Shown piece after piece: positions 1 to 10,145 of a stretch of DNA of 64,000 nucleotides. This DNA is from Phallusia mammillata (Eukaryota > Chordata > Ascidiacea > Phlebobranchia > Ascidiidae), in contig QLIY01000077.1 of assembly GCA_003260075.1 (NCBI GenBank), positions 1-64,000 of the forward strand, in the 5' to 3' direction. Each line of letters begins with the position of its first letter. The stretch's first letter is position 1. Both the position numbers and the translations under genes were made by a program. The notes below the pieces were generated by a model. It searched no databases and had not been told where the DNA came from. It saw only the letters and a list, made by a program, of their open reading frames with translations.

Positions 1-36
1 GCCGAATCGAAATTTCGCCGATTCGGTACATCACTA
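1..36. mobile_element. Terminus of a hAT-type transposon, cut by the window edge
   Basis: Read on the minus strand the segment begins TAGTGATGTACCGAATCGG, the form of many hAT terminal inverted repeats (TAGNGATGNNCCGAATC). A short internal palindrome (CCGAATCGAAATTTCG region) follows. The rest of the element lies outside the window, so neither its class nor any target duplication can be confirmed. It ends about at position 36. Confidence 0.5.
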
Positions 37-2437
37 GTAAAAACCACAAAAGAATCTTTGAAATAATTGACGCATGTTGAGTTGGGTTGATTTTCCTTGG
101 TGAAAGACATCATAGCGACACATTTGCACTAAAACAATCACCGAGAAACAGCTGCGTAACGTTAAAACGTAATGGAGCGCAAAACAGAGGAGGACACAAC
201 TGGTGGGAGATATTATTGTTTAACAAAATAAACTCAATTCGCTGTAATATACTTCGTCAGCATTTTCTGTCTAAACAAGATACTGATGATTTATTAATGT
301 GTCGAATTAGCATCAAAAATCACCAAACTTTAGCGTCTAAAAATACGCTGCATGAGCTCGGTTAATATTTTTACCTGGAGTTTTATTTCCTGTGTCCCCT
401 ATTTCCTAATTGAAGATCTAAACCTATTTACAATGCCGGATGAATGTTGCACCGTTAATATGCTTTAGTGTTTATCTTTCTTTGGCCATGATTTTACAGT
501 GAAGCAAAACTGGCATTGCCTAAACTCAGCATTAAGTTTTTAAGTTTCATAGAAACAGGCATAAAGTTGTAAACAGGTTTGAAATGTGGGACCAAACCTA
601 TAAGTATCAAACCCTTACCCGAACTTGTTTAAAAATGCCTATTTATTCCCTAAATTTACATTTATCAAGGTGAAATTATGATGCCAGTTTCAACCGATTT
701 AAAGTCAGACCCAAATAAAGTATGTTTTATTTTCATTCAAACTTAACAAACTCGGCAAGAACATGACCCTACTAAGTATTGGTGAATTATATAAAGAAAA
801 ATTATTTCGGTTTACCAGTCAGTATGAAAGAAATCAATAAAATAGAATAGCATTTCAACTTAGCATAATAGATTTAAAGTGGGTAAAAACATTGTATATG
901 TTTTATTCAGACTTAACAAACCCTTCTCTATGATGGCTCCCTCCCTTGCCATTTATCTCCGCCCGAACTAAATTAGCCTACATGTTCCCAATACACAAAA
1001 TAATGAAACCTTATTTTTCTTGTATCCAGGTTCTTGCGATGAAAAAACAAAGCAATAAATATTAAACAAATGTGTTTGTGCCATAACATAAACAGTATTC
1101 GGACAAGTAACTGGGCGCAACTAAAATTCAAACACAACTTTTTCATACATAGGCACAGAACACTGTCATGTAAAGTTCGACTAAGAGTAAACATTAAACG
1201 TTGTCATCTTGTAATTCACACGCAGGATTTATAAACATCGCATGACTTGTGTTACATTATTGATGATGACATGAGTTTTGCAAGTTTTGTAAAGACAAAA
1301 CTACAACATTGTTACCATACAAAGGTAAAGCATTGGGACTGGCAAACTTTAAATTGTAAAAACAAGTTGACAACATAAGACATCACAGATCATAATGCGC
1401 ATGATACAAAAGCAACAAACGGTATTGAGAATTAATTGCGGTTCATATTGTTACGTTGCAATGATCGTGAATAGCAATTATTACACTTCACTTTAGTTTA
1501 GTTAGTTTAGCCACACGGGTAAAACAGCAAAAAGCCGTTGCAAGTTAGACAAGTAGTATAGAAGCCGCATGAAGCACAACATTATAGATAGGGAACAGTA
1601 AGAAAGCAATAACATGTACTAGTTTAGATAATGGATGCACAAGCACAACTCATCAGATGTACACAAAACAACCTAGAAGGCAATTGTTTTGTGGACACAA
1701 AGCATAAATGTGTCAAGTTATAAAGCGCCATTTTAGTGGTGCATTCGATTAAATCAATTCCAATTAAATTATACCTGGCAGCGATAATTTATAGACTGGT
1801 TAAAATATATTACACCACAACGATAGTTTGCAGAAAACTTGACAGTAATCAACAATTGGCAAATTAATAAAATGGTTTCCGAACCAGATATATTGTGCAC
1901 ATAACTACATAGCGCCTCAAGCGGAACCATAATCGCCATATAAACAGAAAATAAGAGCTATGCAACAAAAACTATACCGTATTTCATGCAATGTTTGCCC
2001 ATGTACAATAATAAACACTAGACACCAATAGTCAAAGCAAAAATTAGACACAAAAGTATTCGTGAACTACATTAGATAATGTTTAACAGTCAACATGAAA
2101 GAAATTAGTAAAATAGAATACCATTTCAAAGTAACATAATAGAATTAAAAGAGGTTTAAACATCGCGTAGAACTAAAAGGTTTGTTAACACGGATTAATG
2201 GATGCTTAAATAGCATTGTTTTCGAAACATACAAACTATGCATGTATCTGACACAGATCAAATGCACATCATAAAAAACATTACACTTTATGCACATTGT
2301 GCTGTTGATAAACAATTGCATCAGGATATGACAACCCTGTGTTAGTATTTCCAAGTTCTCGTGTGAACAAGCGATAAAATCTTGCACTGTTTTTTAGTCA
2401 AAATTATTGAGCAGTTTTGCAACTGGCTGCAAGCACA
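37..2437. other. AT-rich non-coding stretch
   Basis: About 2.4 kb of AT-rich sequence with only short open frames, none with recognisable protein similarity. Several oligonucleotide themes recur (for example 'aatagaatagcatttcaac' near 840 and a diverged version near 2110, both followed by similar text), which suggests old dispersed repeats. No exon with believable splice sites was recognised. Confidence 0.4.
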
Positions 2438-2937
2438 TGACGTCAGAACTATACGTCATTGTGACGTATGAGAAGAGCAACCCAGCAGAGCGTGACCGAA
2501 TAACATCGTACCATGACGTCACGTTTTTACGCATAGTGACGTAACTTGCAAAAACAGGTTGAAACGTTGGTTCGGATCGTTGATGACGTCACGTGATTTT
2601 CGTCACTGTGATGTAGTAAGTTGCGATGGCGAAATGAAATTACGCGTTGGATGTTGCCAGGACGACGGTGATGACGTCAGGGGAAATTCCCGCGATAAAA
2701 GCTGCTGCTCGTCGGACACCAAAGTAATCCGGACAGTCTCTGAAAAAAAGAAAGAAATTAGTTATAAACACTGAACCAAACAAATAAGGTACTTTACGTT
2801 AAATGCGAAACTTGAGCCTATGCAGACAGAAAATAATTAATGTTTATGTACACTATCTAATTAACTTGCACAGTTTGGTTACCTTTTGTCTTTGTATAAA
2901 ATATTGTCTTCGTTTGCTTGCTCGACCTATGACGTCA
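2438..2937. promoter_or_regulatory. Cluster of CRE/ATF palindromes, candidate promoter or enhancer
   Basis: Five perfect TGACGTCA palindromes start at 2438, 2514, 2584, 2672 and 2930. Further half or near sites (tgacgta/tacgtca) lie around 2453, 2462 and 2537. This octamer binds CREB/ATF bZIP factors in animals. A TATA-like 'gcgataaaag' lies near 2693, 15 bp past the fourth site, in locally higher GC and CpG. What it would drive is unknown: the 71-codon frame at 2559-2774 runs through the sites and resembles nothing I know. The palindromes are seen directly; the regulatory role is inferred. Confidence 0.45.
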
Positions 2938-3059
2938 TTCTAAGGTGCAGCATCTGGAAAACAAATAAACATTTTTTAAACACGTGTTTACGTATCAGGG
3001 ACATAAAAGCGTCGACATACTTACATTGGATTTTTAAAATGCCATTTTTTCCCTATTCC

Positions 3060-3262
3060 CTCATATTTCAGCTGACACAAGCCAAGTATAGAATCTGTAA
3101 AACAGAAAACCTAATTTTCTAAACCTATTAAACCCTTAAGAAGCTGAAAAACAAAAACAANCTCATATTTCAGCTGACACAAGCCAAGTATAGAATCTGT
3201 AAAACAGAAAACCTAATTTTCTAAACCTATTAAACCCTTAAGAAGCTGAAAAACAAAAACAA
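3060..3262. repeat. Perfect 101-bp direct duplication joined by a single N
   Basis: The segments 3060-3160 and 3162-3262 appear identical and are separated only by the ambiguous base at 3161. This is what an unmerged overlap between two assembly contigs looks like, and it is the clearest clue to the C-run junctions elsewhere in the window. Confidence 0.85.
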
Positions 3263-3541
3263 AGTTTGGTAAACCTGCAAAAGAGAAAAAACGTTAATTA
3301 CTAAAAAAAACCTGCAAAACATAGTCTATAATAGTCCTTAAATGTTGTTTGTTTTAACTTACAATCCCTAAAAACCCTAAATCTGCGAACAAAACAAAGT
3401 TTGGTTAAACCTGTAAAAAGAAAACAAAAAACTTTAACAAAAATGATTGTTTTCCTATCACCTGCAAAACAACAAAAACTTTCCTAAACAAAAAATAGTA
3501 AACTGAAAAACAAAACAAGTTTGATGTTAGGTTTATGCAAA

Positions 3542-3669
3542 TTTCTAAATCTGAAAAAATTAAGTTTCAAAATATCCATTGTTATAGATGTCCAAAACCT
3601 CCCCCCCCCCTTTCTAAATCTGAAAAAATTAAGTTTCAAAATATCCATTGTTATAGATATCCAAAACCT
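3542..3669. repeat. Near-identical tandem pair separated by C10
   Basis: Copy A 3542-3600 and copy B 3611-3669 differ by about one base and flank ten C (3601-3610). Same architecture as the other C-run junctions; probably an assembly join. Confidence 0.8.
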
Positions 3670-4772
3670 GAAAAAAACAGAGTAAAGTGTTAGAAAATTT
3701 GAATTTAAAAAAGTTTCTGTATCTGAAAAACAAAACAATTTGTTAATGCTGTGGAAAAAAATAAAATCTGAAAAACAAAAACAGAGCAAGTTTAAACCTG
3801 TAAAAATGTAAAAAGGTTATTTGCTGCAAAACAAAAACAGGAGGTCAATAACAACACATATTTCAGAATACCTGATAAATTCTGAATTGCATTGCATGGT
3901 TTTGCAACAGTTTTATAATTTGTTTTTACATTTTTCCATATTTTTTTAAAAACATACAAAACTAGTATTTTCGACGCCAATTCTGAAAAACAAAACCACA
4001 ATTAGAAATTCTAGAAATTAGCGAGGTAAAAAACATGAAACTTACAATTTATTATCAGTTGACTTGGGTGGGAACAACAGCAAAACCTGACAACTAAACT
4101 TTTTCTCGTTCTATCACTTGACGATGGCGGTTCGCGCGGTTCGAGCGAGCGACGGGCGATAAAAAATACACAATAATAACATGAAGAACCTGTCGGCTGA
4201 TGTAAAAGGCACAACACCCCCCAAGAACTGGTCTGCTTAAAAAGAAATAAAAGGATAGAAAAAGTGGACTCGCACACAGTTTTGTTGATGAAAGAGGGAA
4301 AACGACAGACAAAAGTAATGGCAGTTTTTGTTTAAAAAATACTATGATGATTAAGAATTGCCATAGAAACCGTAGAATAGTCGTTTATCTTCGGCACAAA
4401 CAGATAGTTTGTCTGATTCGTTGGATAAGGACCTGCAAAAACGTTCGAACCACCATCGTCGGTGCGCGGCCGACGTAAAAGTACACAATACAAGCTTGCC
4501 TCAACTAACTGCCTTGCATACAACCGTCGCAAATTAGCCTAGAAAAGTAGAAAGTGAGTCTGTCGTGTTTTCAACCACCCAAAATGCCATTGCCCCATAA
4601 TGACTGGATGGCCGGGTCAAGCAGGAAAACGGAACTGAAGTAACAAATAAACTTAAATCCACACAAAAAATAGGCTTGACCAGCAAAATGGGTAGGGCGT
4701 TTTTTATACGGCGAAAATTTTAGTTAATATATAAACTTTATTGCGAATAACAGGAGTTATTAAATCACATGT

Positions 4773-4775
<3 letters not shown>
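3670..4775. other. Non-coding stretch rich in CTGAAAAACAAAA motifs
   Basis: Between about 3100 and 4000 the phrase 'ctgaaaaacaaaa' and close variants (ctgcaaaacaaaaa, ctgtaaaa) recur every 40-100 bp, giving a degenerate A-rich repeat region. No exon was recognised. The segment ends at the 50-C run. Confidence 0.45.

Positions 4776-4825
<50 letters not shown>
4776..4825. repeat. Run of 50 C
   Basis: Pure C homopolymer with no duplicated flanks visible. The round length of 50 fits a fixed-size or estimated gap filler better than a natural microsatellite, but a real poly-C tract cannot be excluded from sequence alone. Confidence 0.7.
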
Positions 4826-4826
<1 letters not shown>

Positions 4827-4899
4827 TCAAAACCCGAAAAAAATCCACAACGTCCCTAATTTTACAGTTAGCACAGGCGCATAGGTTTGTTTAAAAGGG

Positions 4900-5525
4900 A
4901 CAATGACGTTTTAAGGCGTATAGCTCAACAATACTGTGTCATTGCCCTTGCCCCACGAGTCCCCCCTCAAGGACCCAAGTGTTTTATGCAAACGCGGGCT
5001 GGGAAAAAAAATTAACAACAGTTTGCGCCCTACCAGGGTGGCTCACAGGACTTTTCGGGCTATATGCAAAGCCGGCCCTCTCGGACCCACGGGCCTGGGT
5101 CTTCACTGAAAGTAGCGGTGTCCGTACTTGGTCCTGCCTACACCGCGGCCAATGCAATGCGGTGGAGGCCATGTCCAGACCGTGTTTCTACGCGCACCTT
5201 ATTTTAGCTAAAGCCATTTAGCAACGCGCCACACCTAGCTAAAAGTCGATCTAAGATAAAGGCCCTACGTGGCGCGCGAATCCCAAACGTACCCCACCTA
5301 TGTTATCTAACCTAACCCTGGTTAATGAGTGCCCCTGTAATTCTAGCCCTAGCGCCAACTTGCTGAAATGGTAGCACTCCTACAGACTTGGGCCTTTCTC
5401 CGACCGAGGAAGACTTCCTTTACGGGTCCACCTCGAACAAAGAATAGGTCACTCACCCCTAGCGCCAGTTAACCTAAGTTAGGCCTAACAATTCCGCAAT
5501 CCCGGTTGACCCACGACAGACTCCT
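4900..5525. other. GC-rich island with no recognised gene
   Basis: About 600 bp with clearly higher GC than its surroundings. An 80-codon frame is open on plus (4979-5221) and an overlapping one on minus, as expected of GC-rich DNA. It contains short inverted words, such as CACCGC and GCGGTG around 5140-5165. No protein or RNA similarity was recognised. It may be a transposon fragment, or a segment of different origin from its AT-rich neighbours. Confidence 0.35.
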
Positions 5526-5539
5526 ATGTTTACATACAA

Positions 5540-6207
5540 ATAATTATTGAAGTTGAAGAAAATGGTGATGAATGAAGGTTGACGGGTTTGTAGAGTAGAA
5601 GAACTTCGAATTCTGTAAACAAAGTAACATGTTAAGTATATAGTGTACACTCTGCTACCAATTGTGATTATAAATCTACAACACGGTTGCAGCCAAAGGC
5701 CCTAAGCATAAACGCGCGTTGCAGGTTTCACAATCGGCGCCGATTTCAAAAAACGCACCTGCATGTGTGACGTCACAATGCCTAAAGCGCGTTGCGACTG
5801 CCTCGTGCAAGAAACTGTTTATCTAGCTCTTAGAGTTGCTGGTTGAGTTAAGTTGGTAATTCTAGCATAAATAAGAAGCAGTAATCCATAAATAATGCAT
5901 TTAATGGTAATTATCAAATATTGTCGTGATACATAGTTTCACTCTTAAAATAAAATAATATGATCTAAAAATGTTTACAATCCCACCCCCCCCCCATAAT
6001 TATTGAAGTTGAAGAAAATGGTGATGAATGAAGGTTGACGGGTTTGTAGAGTAGAAGAACTTCGAATTCTGTAAACAAAGTAACATGTTAAGTATATAGT
6101 GTACACTCTGCTACCAATTGTGATTATAAATCTACAACACGGTTGCAGCCAAAGGCCCTAAGCATAAACGCGCGTTGCAGGTTTCACAATCGGCGCCGAT
6201 TTCAAAA

Positions 6208-6280
<73 letters not shown>

Positions 6281-6493
6281 GCGCGTTGCGACTGCCTCGT
6301 GCAAGAAACTGTTTATCTAGCTTTTAGAGTTGCTGGTTGAGTTAAGTTGGCAATTCCAGCATAAATAAGAAGCAGTAATCCATAAATAATGCCTTCAATG
6401 GTAATTATCAAATATTGTCGTGATACATATTAGTTTAAACGTACAACGCCTCTCTTAAAATAACATAATATCATCATAAAATGTTACAATCCC
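5540..6493. repeat. 440-bp near-identical pair joined by C10; second copy contains C67
   Basis: Copy A 5540-5985 is repeated as copy B 5996-6493 after ten C (5986-5995). In copy B a 67-C run (6210-6276) stands where copy A has 27 bp of ordinary sequence including a TGACGTCA site (5768-5775). The copies otherwise differ by scattered SNPs and small indels. Confidence 0.85.
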
Positions 6494-6499
6494 GTTCAG

Positions 6500-7102
6500 A
6501 TACCTAAATGTCTAACAATGTCAACACTGTATCCTTCAATTTGTGGTAAAGTCAATAAAACAGAACTTTGGTTTACTTTAATGCTTCTTGATGTTGTGAT
6601 GAAGTATAAGCAATGAAAGAAGTAGTGATTTACAAATAATGCCTTGATTGCTAATTGACTAGTTTCTCAATAAACGCATCTATGATTCAGATTAAATATG
6701 CGACAAAACGTTTGTTTACAATGAATTATTACACAGACAAATGATTAAACTCCAGTTCAAATACCTGAATGCTACACAATATTGTCATAATACTTCATCA
6801 CCCCCCCCCCATACCTGAATGCCTGTCATCACTGTATTTTTCAATTGGTGGTAAAGTCAATAAAACAGAACTTTGGTCTAAGTTAATGCTTTTTGATGTT
6901 GTGATGAAGTATAAGCAGTGAAAGAAGTAGTGATTTACAAACAATGCCTTGATTGCTAATTGACTAGTTTCTCAGTAAACACTTCTATGATTCAGATTAA
7001 ATATGCGACAAAACGTTTGTTTACAATAAATTATTATACAGAACAATGATTAAACTCCAGTTCAAATACCTGAATGCTACACAACATGGTCATAATACTT
7101 CA
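6500..7102. repeat. 300-bp near-identical pair joined by C10
   Basis: Copy A 6500-6800 and copy B 6811-7102 share the same order of words (for example 'gttgtgatgaagtataagca') with scattered SNPs. The junction is ten C at 6801-6810. Confidence 0.8.
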
Positions 7103-7526
7103 TACAATATGGCAAAAAAGACAAGAAAACCGAAATTGGATTTACCTCGTTGCTTCTTGATGCTTCCACCTCCGCACACCTCAAACACCAAGAGACAAAT
7201 GACTTTGTCAGGGTTGACTTTGGCACGGGAAAAACTTGAAGATTGCTGATTGGTTGTGTCTGGTCATGTGTGTCAATTACTAATGTGACGCGGGAAAACA
7301 ATTGGGAACATAAATTTTGGTGATTTATTTCGAAATAAGAAACCAACAAAAGGTTCATGTTGTTAGTTTTGAAATCATAAAATGTCAATTTCTCCCCCAA
7401 CAAGTTGACATTGCATTCAATAAATTCAAACAAATTCGATTACACTTGGTCCATGCCAACATAAGTTAATGGTAGAAAGTGTATGTTCAGTACAGTCGCT
7501 CGAATACAAAACTGGAAAAAATCAAG

Positions 7527-7667
7527 CAGTAAAACCAATAGATGGTAAATTCCTTGGTTTAAATTTAAACAAAATCAATCAGTTTCATGGGAAAGAATTT
7601 ATATTACACACACGAAACTGACTGATTTTGTTTAATCCAAGAATTTTTCCGTCTATTGCTTTTACTG
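7527..7667. repeat. Long imperfect hairpin (inverted repeat)
   Basis: The left arm (7527-7586, from 'cagtaaaaccaatagatgg' to 'tcagtttc') is complementary to the right arm (7614-7667, from 'gaaactgactg' to 'ttttactg') with roughly 85% match, around a 27-nt loop. A transcript would fold into a 55-60 bp stem. It could be a foldback element, a small MITE remnant or a small-RNA precursor; no terminal target duplication was identified. Confidence 0.6.
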
Positions 7668-7779
7668 TTTTTAGAGGCAAGCAGTGATAATTAATCAGTT
7701 AAAGCTCTGCTGTTGATGGTTTTGATCCATTACTAAAACTGTCGTTTTGGAAAAAATAAAGCATACGTTGCATTTTTTA

Positions 7780-7930
7780 GAATAATGAGAGAGACACAAG
7801 CGTAGCGCAAGTTTTGTTTCACGGGATTCGAACCCAAGAAGCTCACAAGGACACATCCCGATCAAAGTTTTTTTCAGGTGCGTTGTGGATCAGGTGCGCC
7901 GGACCATTCGGCCAAGTTCTTGCCTAGCAC
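7780..7930 (-). repeat. tRNA-derived SINE fragment (Leu/Ser-like A box)
   Basis: On the minus strand a Pol III A box, TGGCCGAATGG (7904-7914 in plus coordinates), is followed about 70 nt later by a good B box, GGGTTCGAATCCC (7823-7835). The A box resembles tRNA-Leu/Ser types. The intervening sequence does not fold as a tRNA, so this is a SINE head or tRNA relic. A second member lies at 10559-10645. Confidence 0.5.
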
Positions 7931-8081
7931 AAAGTTCCTGCAAAGCTGTACACAGGGACTTCACGTGGTCGAAATAACGTTCGGGTTTAAGAATTGTTTT
8001 CGGCGAAGTGAGTTGAAGCAACATGTTTTTACTGTCAAGTGGTCAAAAATGACTATTTATTGTACAATGTAAAGAAAGCCA

Positions 8082-8214
8082 TTGTTCTTTGTGACTCATT
8101 TCTGGTAAGGCGCACAGTTCTACATTTTTTGTGTTGAGCAGGGCCCCCCCCCCTTGTTCTTTGTGACTCATTTCTGGTAAGGCGCACAGTTCTACATTTT
8201 TGGTGTTGAGCAGG
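8082..8214. repeat. 60-bp near-identical pair joined by C10
   Basis: Copy A 8082-8143 and copy B 8154-8214 flank ten C (8144-8153). One T/G difference is visible in the 'acattttt' stretch. Confidence 0.8.
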
Positions 8215-8230
8215 TGGTCACGAACTGTAA

Positions 8231-8804
8231 GGGCCAAATGCAGAAACCAGGATTATCGCTGAGCCTCGGATTATTTACGTCACTGAAGTGGTACTTCGAA
8301 ACAATGAGCAAAGCTGCCAACCACTCATTGTTAGCATCATCAAAGCTGTGGCGTGTCCTTTTGCTGCAAACTTCTATTGAAGACATAGTTCTATAATAAT
8401 ATATAGTGCCTGAAAATACACAACTGTTAGCTGACAGATATTAGTAATAAAGCTATTAACACTGAACTTCATACCAGCAAAGAGTCGAGATAATACAATT
8501 ACATTTTTTGTCAAAATTAGGTAACAATCCTATACAAAGACCACAAAAAACGGTTTCCGTACTGTCTAAACTTTTTTCGCCGGAGTCTGCGTAATTTCTG
8601 TCCACTGCAAAATGTTAGGGACAAGTTTCCTGTTGCAATTTACCGTCTAAACCCATTCGCGCCAAAACAAACGCTGAGTCACAACCGAGAATTTGGCGTC
8701 AGTGATGCGAGACAGACCAAATCCCCGGCTAGGCTGAGCCGAGTCTGATCCAAGTTTCTGCATAAGCCGTGACTGGAGATAATCCTTGTTTCTGCATTCG
8801 GCCC
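8231..8804. mobile_element. PIF/Harbinger-type MITE
   Basis: The terminal inverted repeats are about 26 bp: the left end begins GGGCCAAATGCAGAAAC and the right end read on minus begins GGGCCGAATGCAGAAAC, with about two mismatches over 26 bp. The element is flanked by TAA on both sides (8228-8230 and 8805-8807), the 3-bp target duplication of PIF/Harbinger elements, whose ends usually start GGG/GGC. At 574 bp, with no transposase frame, it is non-autonomous. Confidence 0.7.
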
Positions 8805-8807
8805 TAA

Positions 8808-9467
8808 AGGTTTAAAATCAATGTGATTTAAAAGTCAAGTGGTTTGACCGATACATTTTTAAGTTGAGGCAAACAAAATCAGGAATCTTTGGTTTTAAGT
8901 CAGTTTATTTTATGGCATACAGCCAAAATGACATTGTACCAACTACTTTAGCTGCAAAAAGACATATTGTTTTTTTAATGTTGATACATTGCTGCAGGCG
9001 ATTTAGTATTTTTTGTAAAGAGAAGCTCAGCAAATGACAGGTTCTTGATATGGAAGCATGCACATTTGATCTGTGAAACGTTAGGAAGTGTTAATTGTGT
9101 TTACAAAACAATAGTACGTATCCTAGTCTATAGTTTTTTGTGTGCCTCGGTATAGGTATTGTTTCAAGTTTCAGCTAAATGTAAACATTTATGAATTAGT
9201 ATAGGATTTAACCAAAAGCGTTAGTGCAGACCAGCAATCACTGCACACTCACATAAGAAGAAAGACACTCATATTTGAAAGAGCGGCTTGTTTGGTATGA
9301 CGCTCTAAGCCTAAATAGACCTGTACATTTAAAACTTCAACGTCACACTTTATTTATTTTGGCATAATTTCAAAGCAGACCAATGTAAGTTTACAAAAAT
9401 GTTTTTTTCTTCTGCTGGCACCTAAATTAACCAATTACCCTTCTGTAAATATTTTTTGTTGGAAGTC
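8808..9467. other. AT-rich sequence upstream of the acetyltransferase gene
   Basis: Non-coding; expected to hold the promoter and 5' leader of the gene that follows. No TATA box or CRE palindrome stands out. A possible splice acceptor (...ggaag/TC) sits just before the first ATG, so an upstream 5' UTR exon is possible. Confidence 0.3.
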
Positions 9468-10145
9468 ATGAAACAAGGATATAAAATGTCAACCTTTCAA
9501 GACTTTACTTGCAGAAAGGTAACCGAAAGGGATCTTCCCAAAATTGTAAACTTCATTGCAACGTACTACACGCCGAGGGCCAGCTTGGCGCACATGTTCA
9601 AAGTTGATTTGCAATTCAACACCTTGTTTACTACCACAAGGGCGAAAGAAGTTATCGGTGATCATGTTTCGTTGGGTGTGTTCGACAGGAATGAAAAAAT
9701 GATTCGTCTAAATATGGCCGAGATACAAACGAGAAACAAAATTTGCCAGTATCCAGCTATAACTGGAGATGGGTATCCAAAACATCAAGCAAGAATGAGG
9801 TTTCTATATTTTCTTGAAGGAGACGTTTTCTCTGACCTTAAAGCAAACAAGATAATGTTTTTATGTATGAGTACCGGGCACCCTGACTATCATGGGCAAA
9901 GATTGTGGAAAACAATGAAAATTTACGATTTATTTGAATCTTTTGCTCGTGAAAATGAATGTGATTGTATGGTAAGTTCGGCTGTAAGCAATTACACCCA
10001 GAAAATTTTGAAAGAAGCGGGATTCTTAGTAGTCAGAGAAGTCAAGTATTGGGAATACGTTGATCCAATCACAGGTGAAAAGCCTGATTTAAGTTTGTCC
10101 GAAATTCACACCATTGCAATGTTCATGTGTAAAAAAATCAATTAA
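9468..10145 (+). CDS. GNAT-family N-acetyltransferase, arylalkylamine-acetyltransferase-like
   Basis: Single uninterrupted frame of 225 aa from the first in-frame ATG (9468), or 219 aa from the ATG at 9486; both have a purine at -3. It begins with the 'RKVTERDLPKI' strand-helix opening usual in GNAT proteins. In 219-aa numbering the acetyl-CoA motif A region is HPDYHGQRLWKTM at 132-144, and the C-terminal part has SNYTQKILKEAGF (168-180), matching the 'S..S..i....GF' element of insect-type dopamine/arylalkylamine acetyltransferases. Such enzymes move acetyl from acetyl-CoA to an amine in the cytosol. Motif A is unusual: the R/QxxGxG/A loop reads HGQRLW, lacking the second glycine, so activity or substrate may differ. 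The length of about 220 aa is normal. Substrate unknown. The family call is fairly secure; the subfamily is inferred. Confidence 0.72.
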   Translation: MKQGYKMSTFQDFTCRKVTERDLPKIVNFIATYYTPRASLAHMFKVDLQFNTLFTTTRAKEVIGDHVSLGVFDRNEKMIRLNMAEIQTRNKICQYPAITGDGYPKHQARMRFLYFLEGDVFSDLKANKIMFLCMSTGHPDYHGQRLWKTMKIYDLFESFARENECDCMVSSAVSNYTQKILKEAGFLVVREVKYWEYVDPITGEKPDLSLSEIHTIAMFMCKKIN

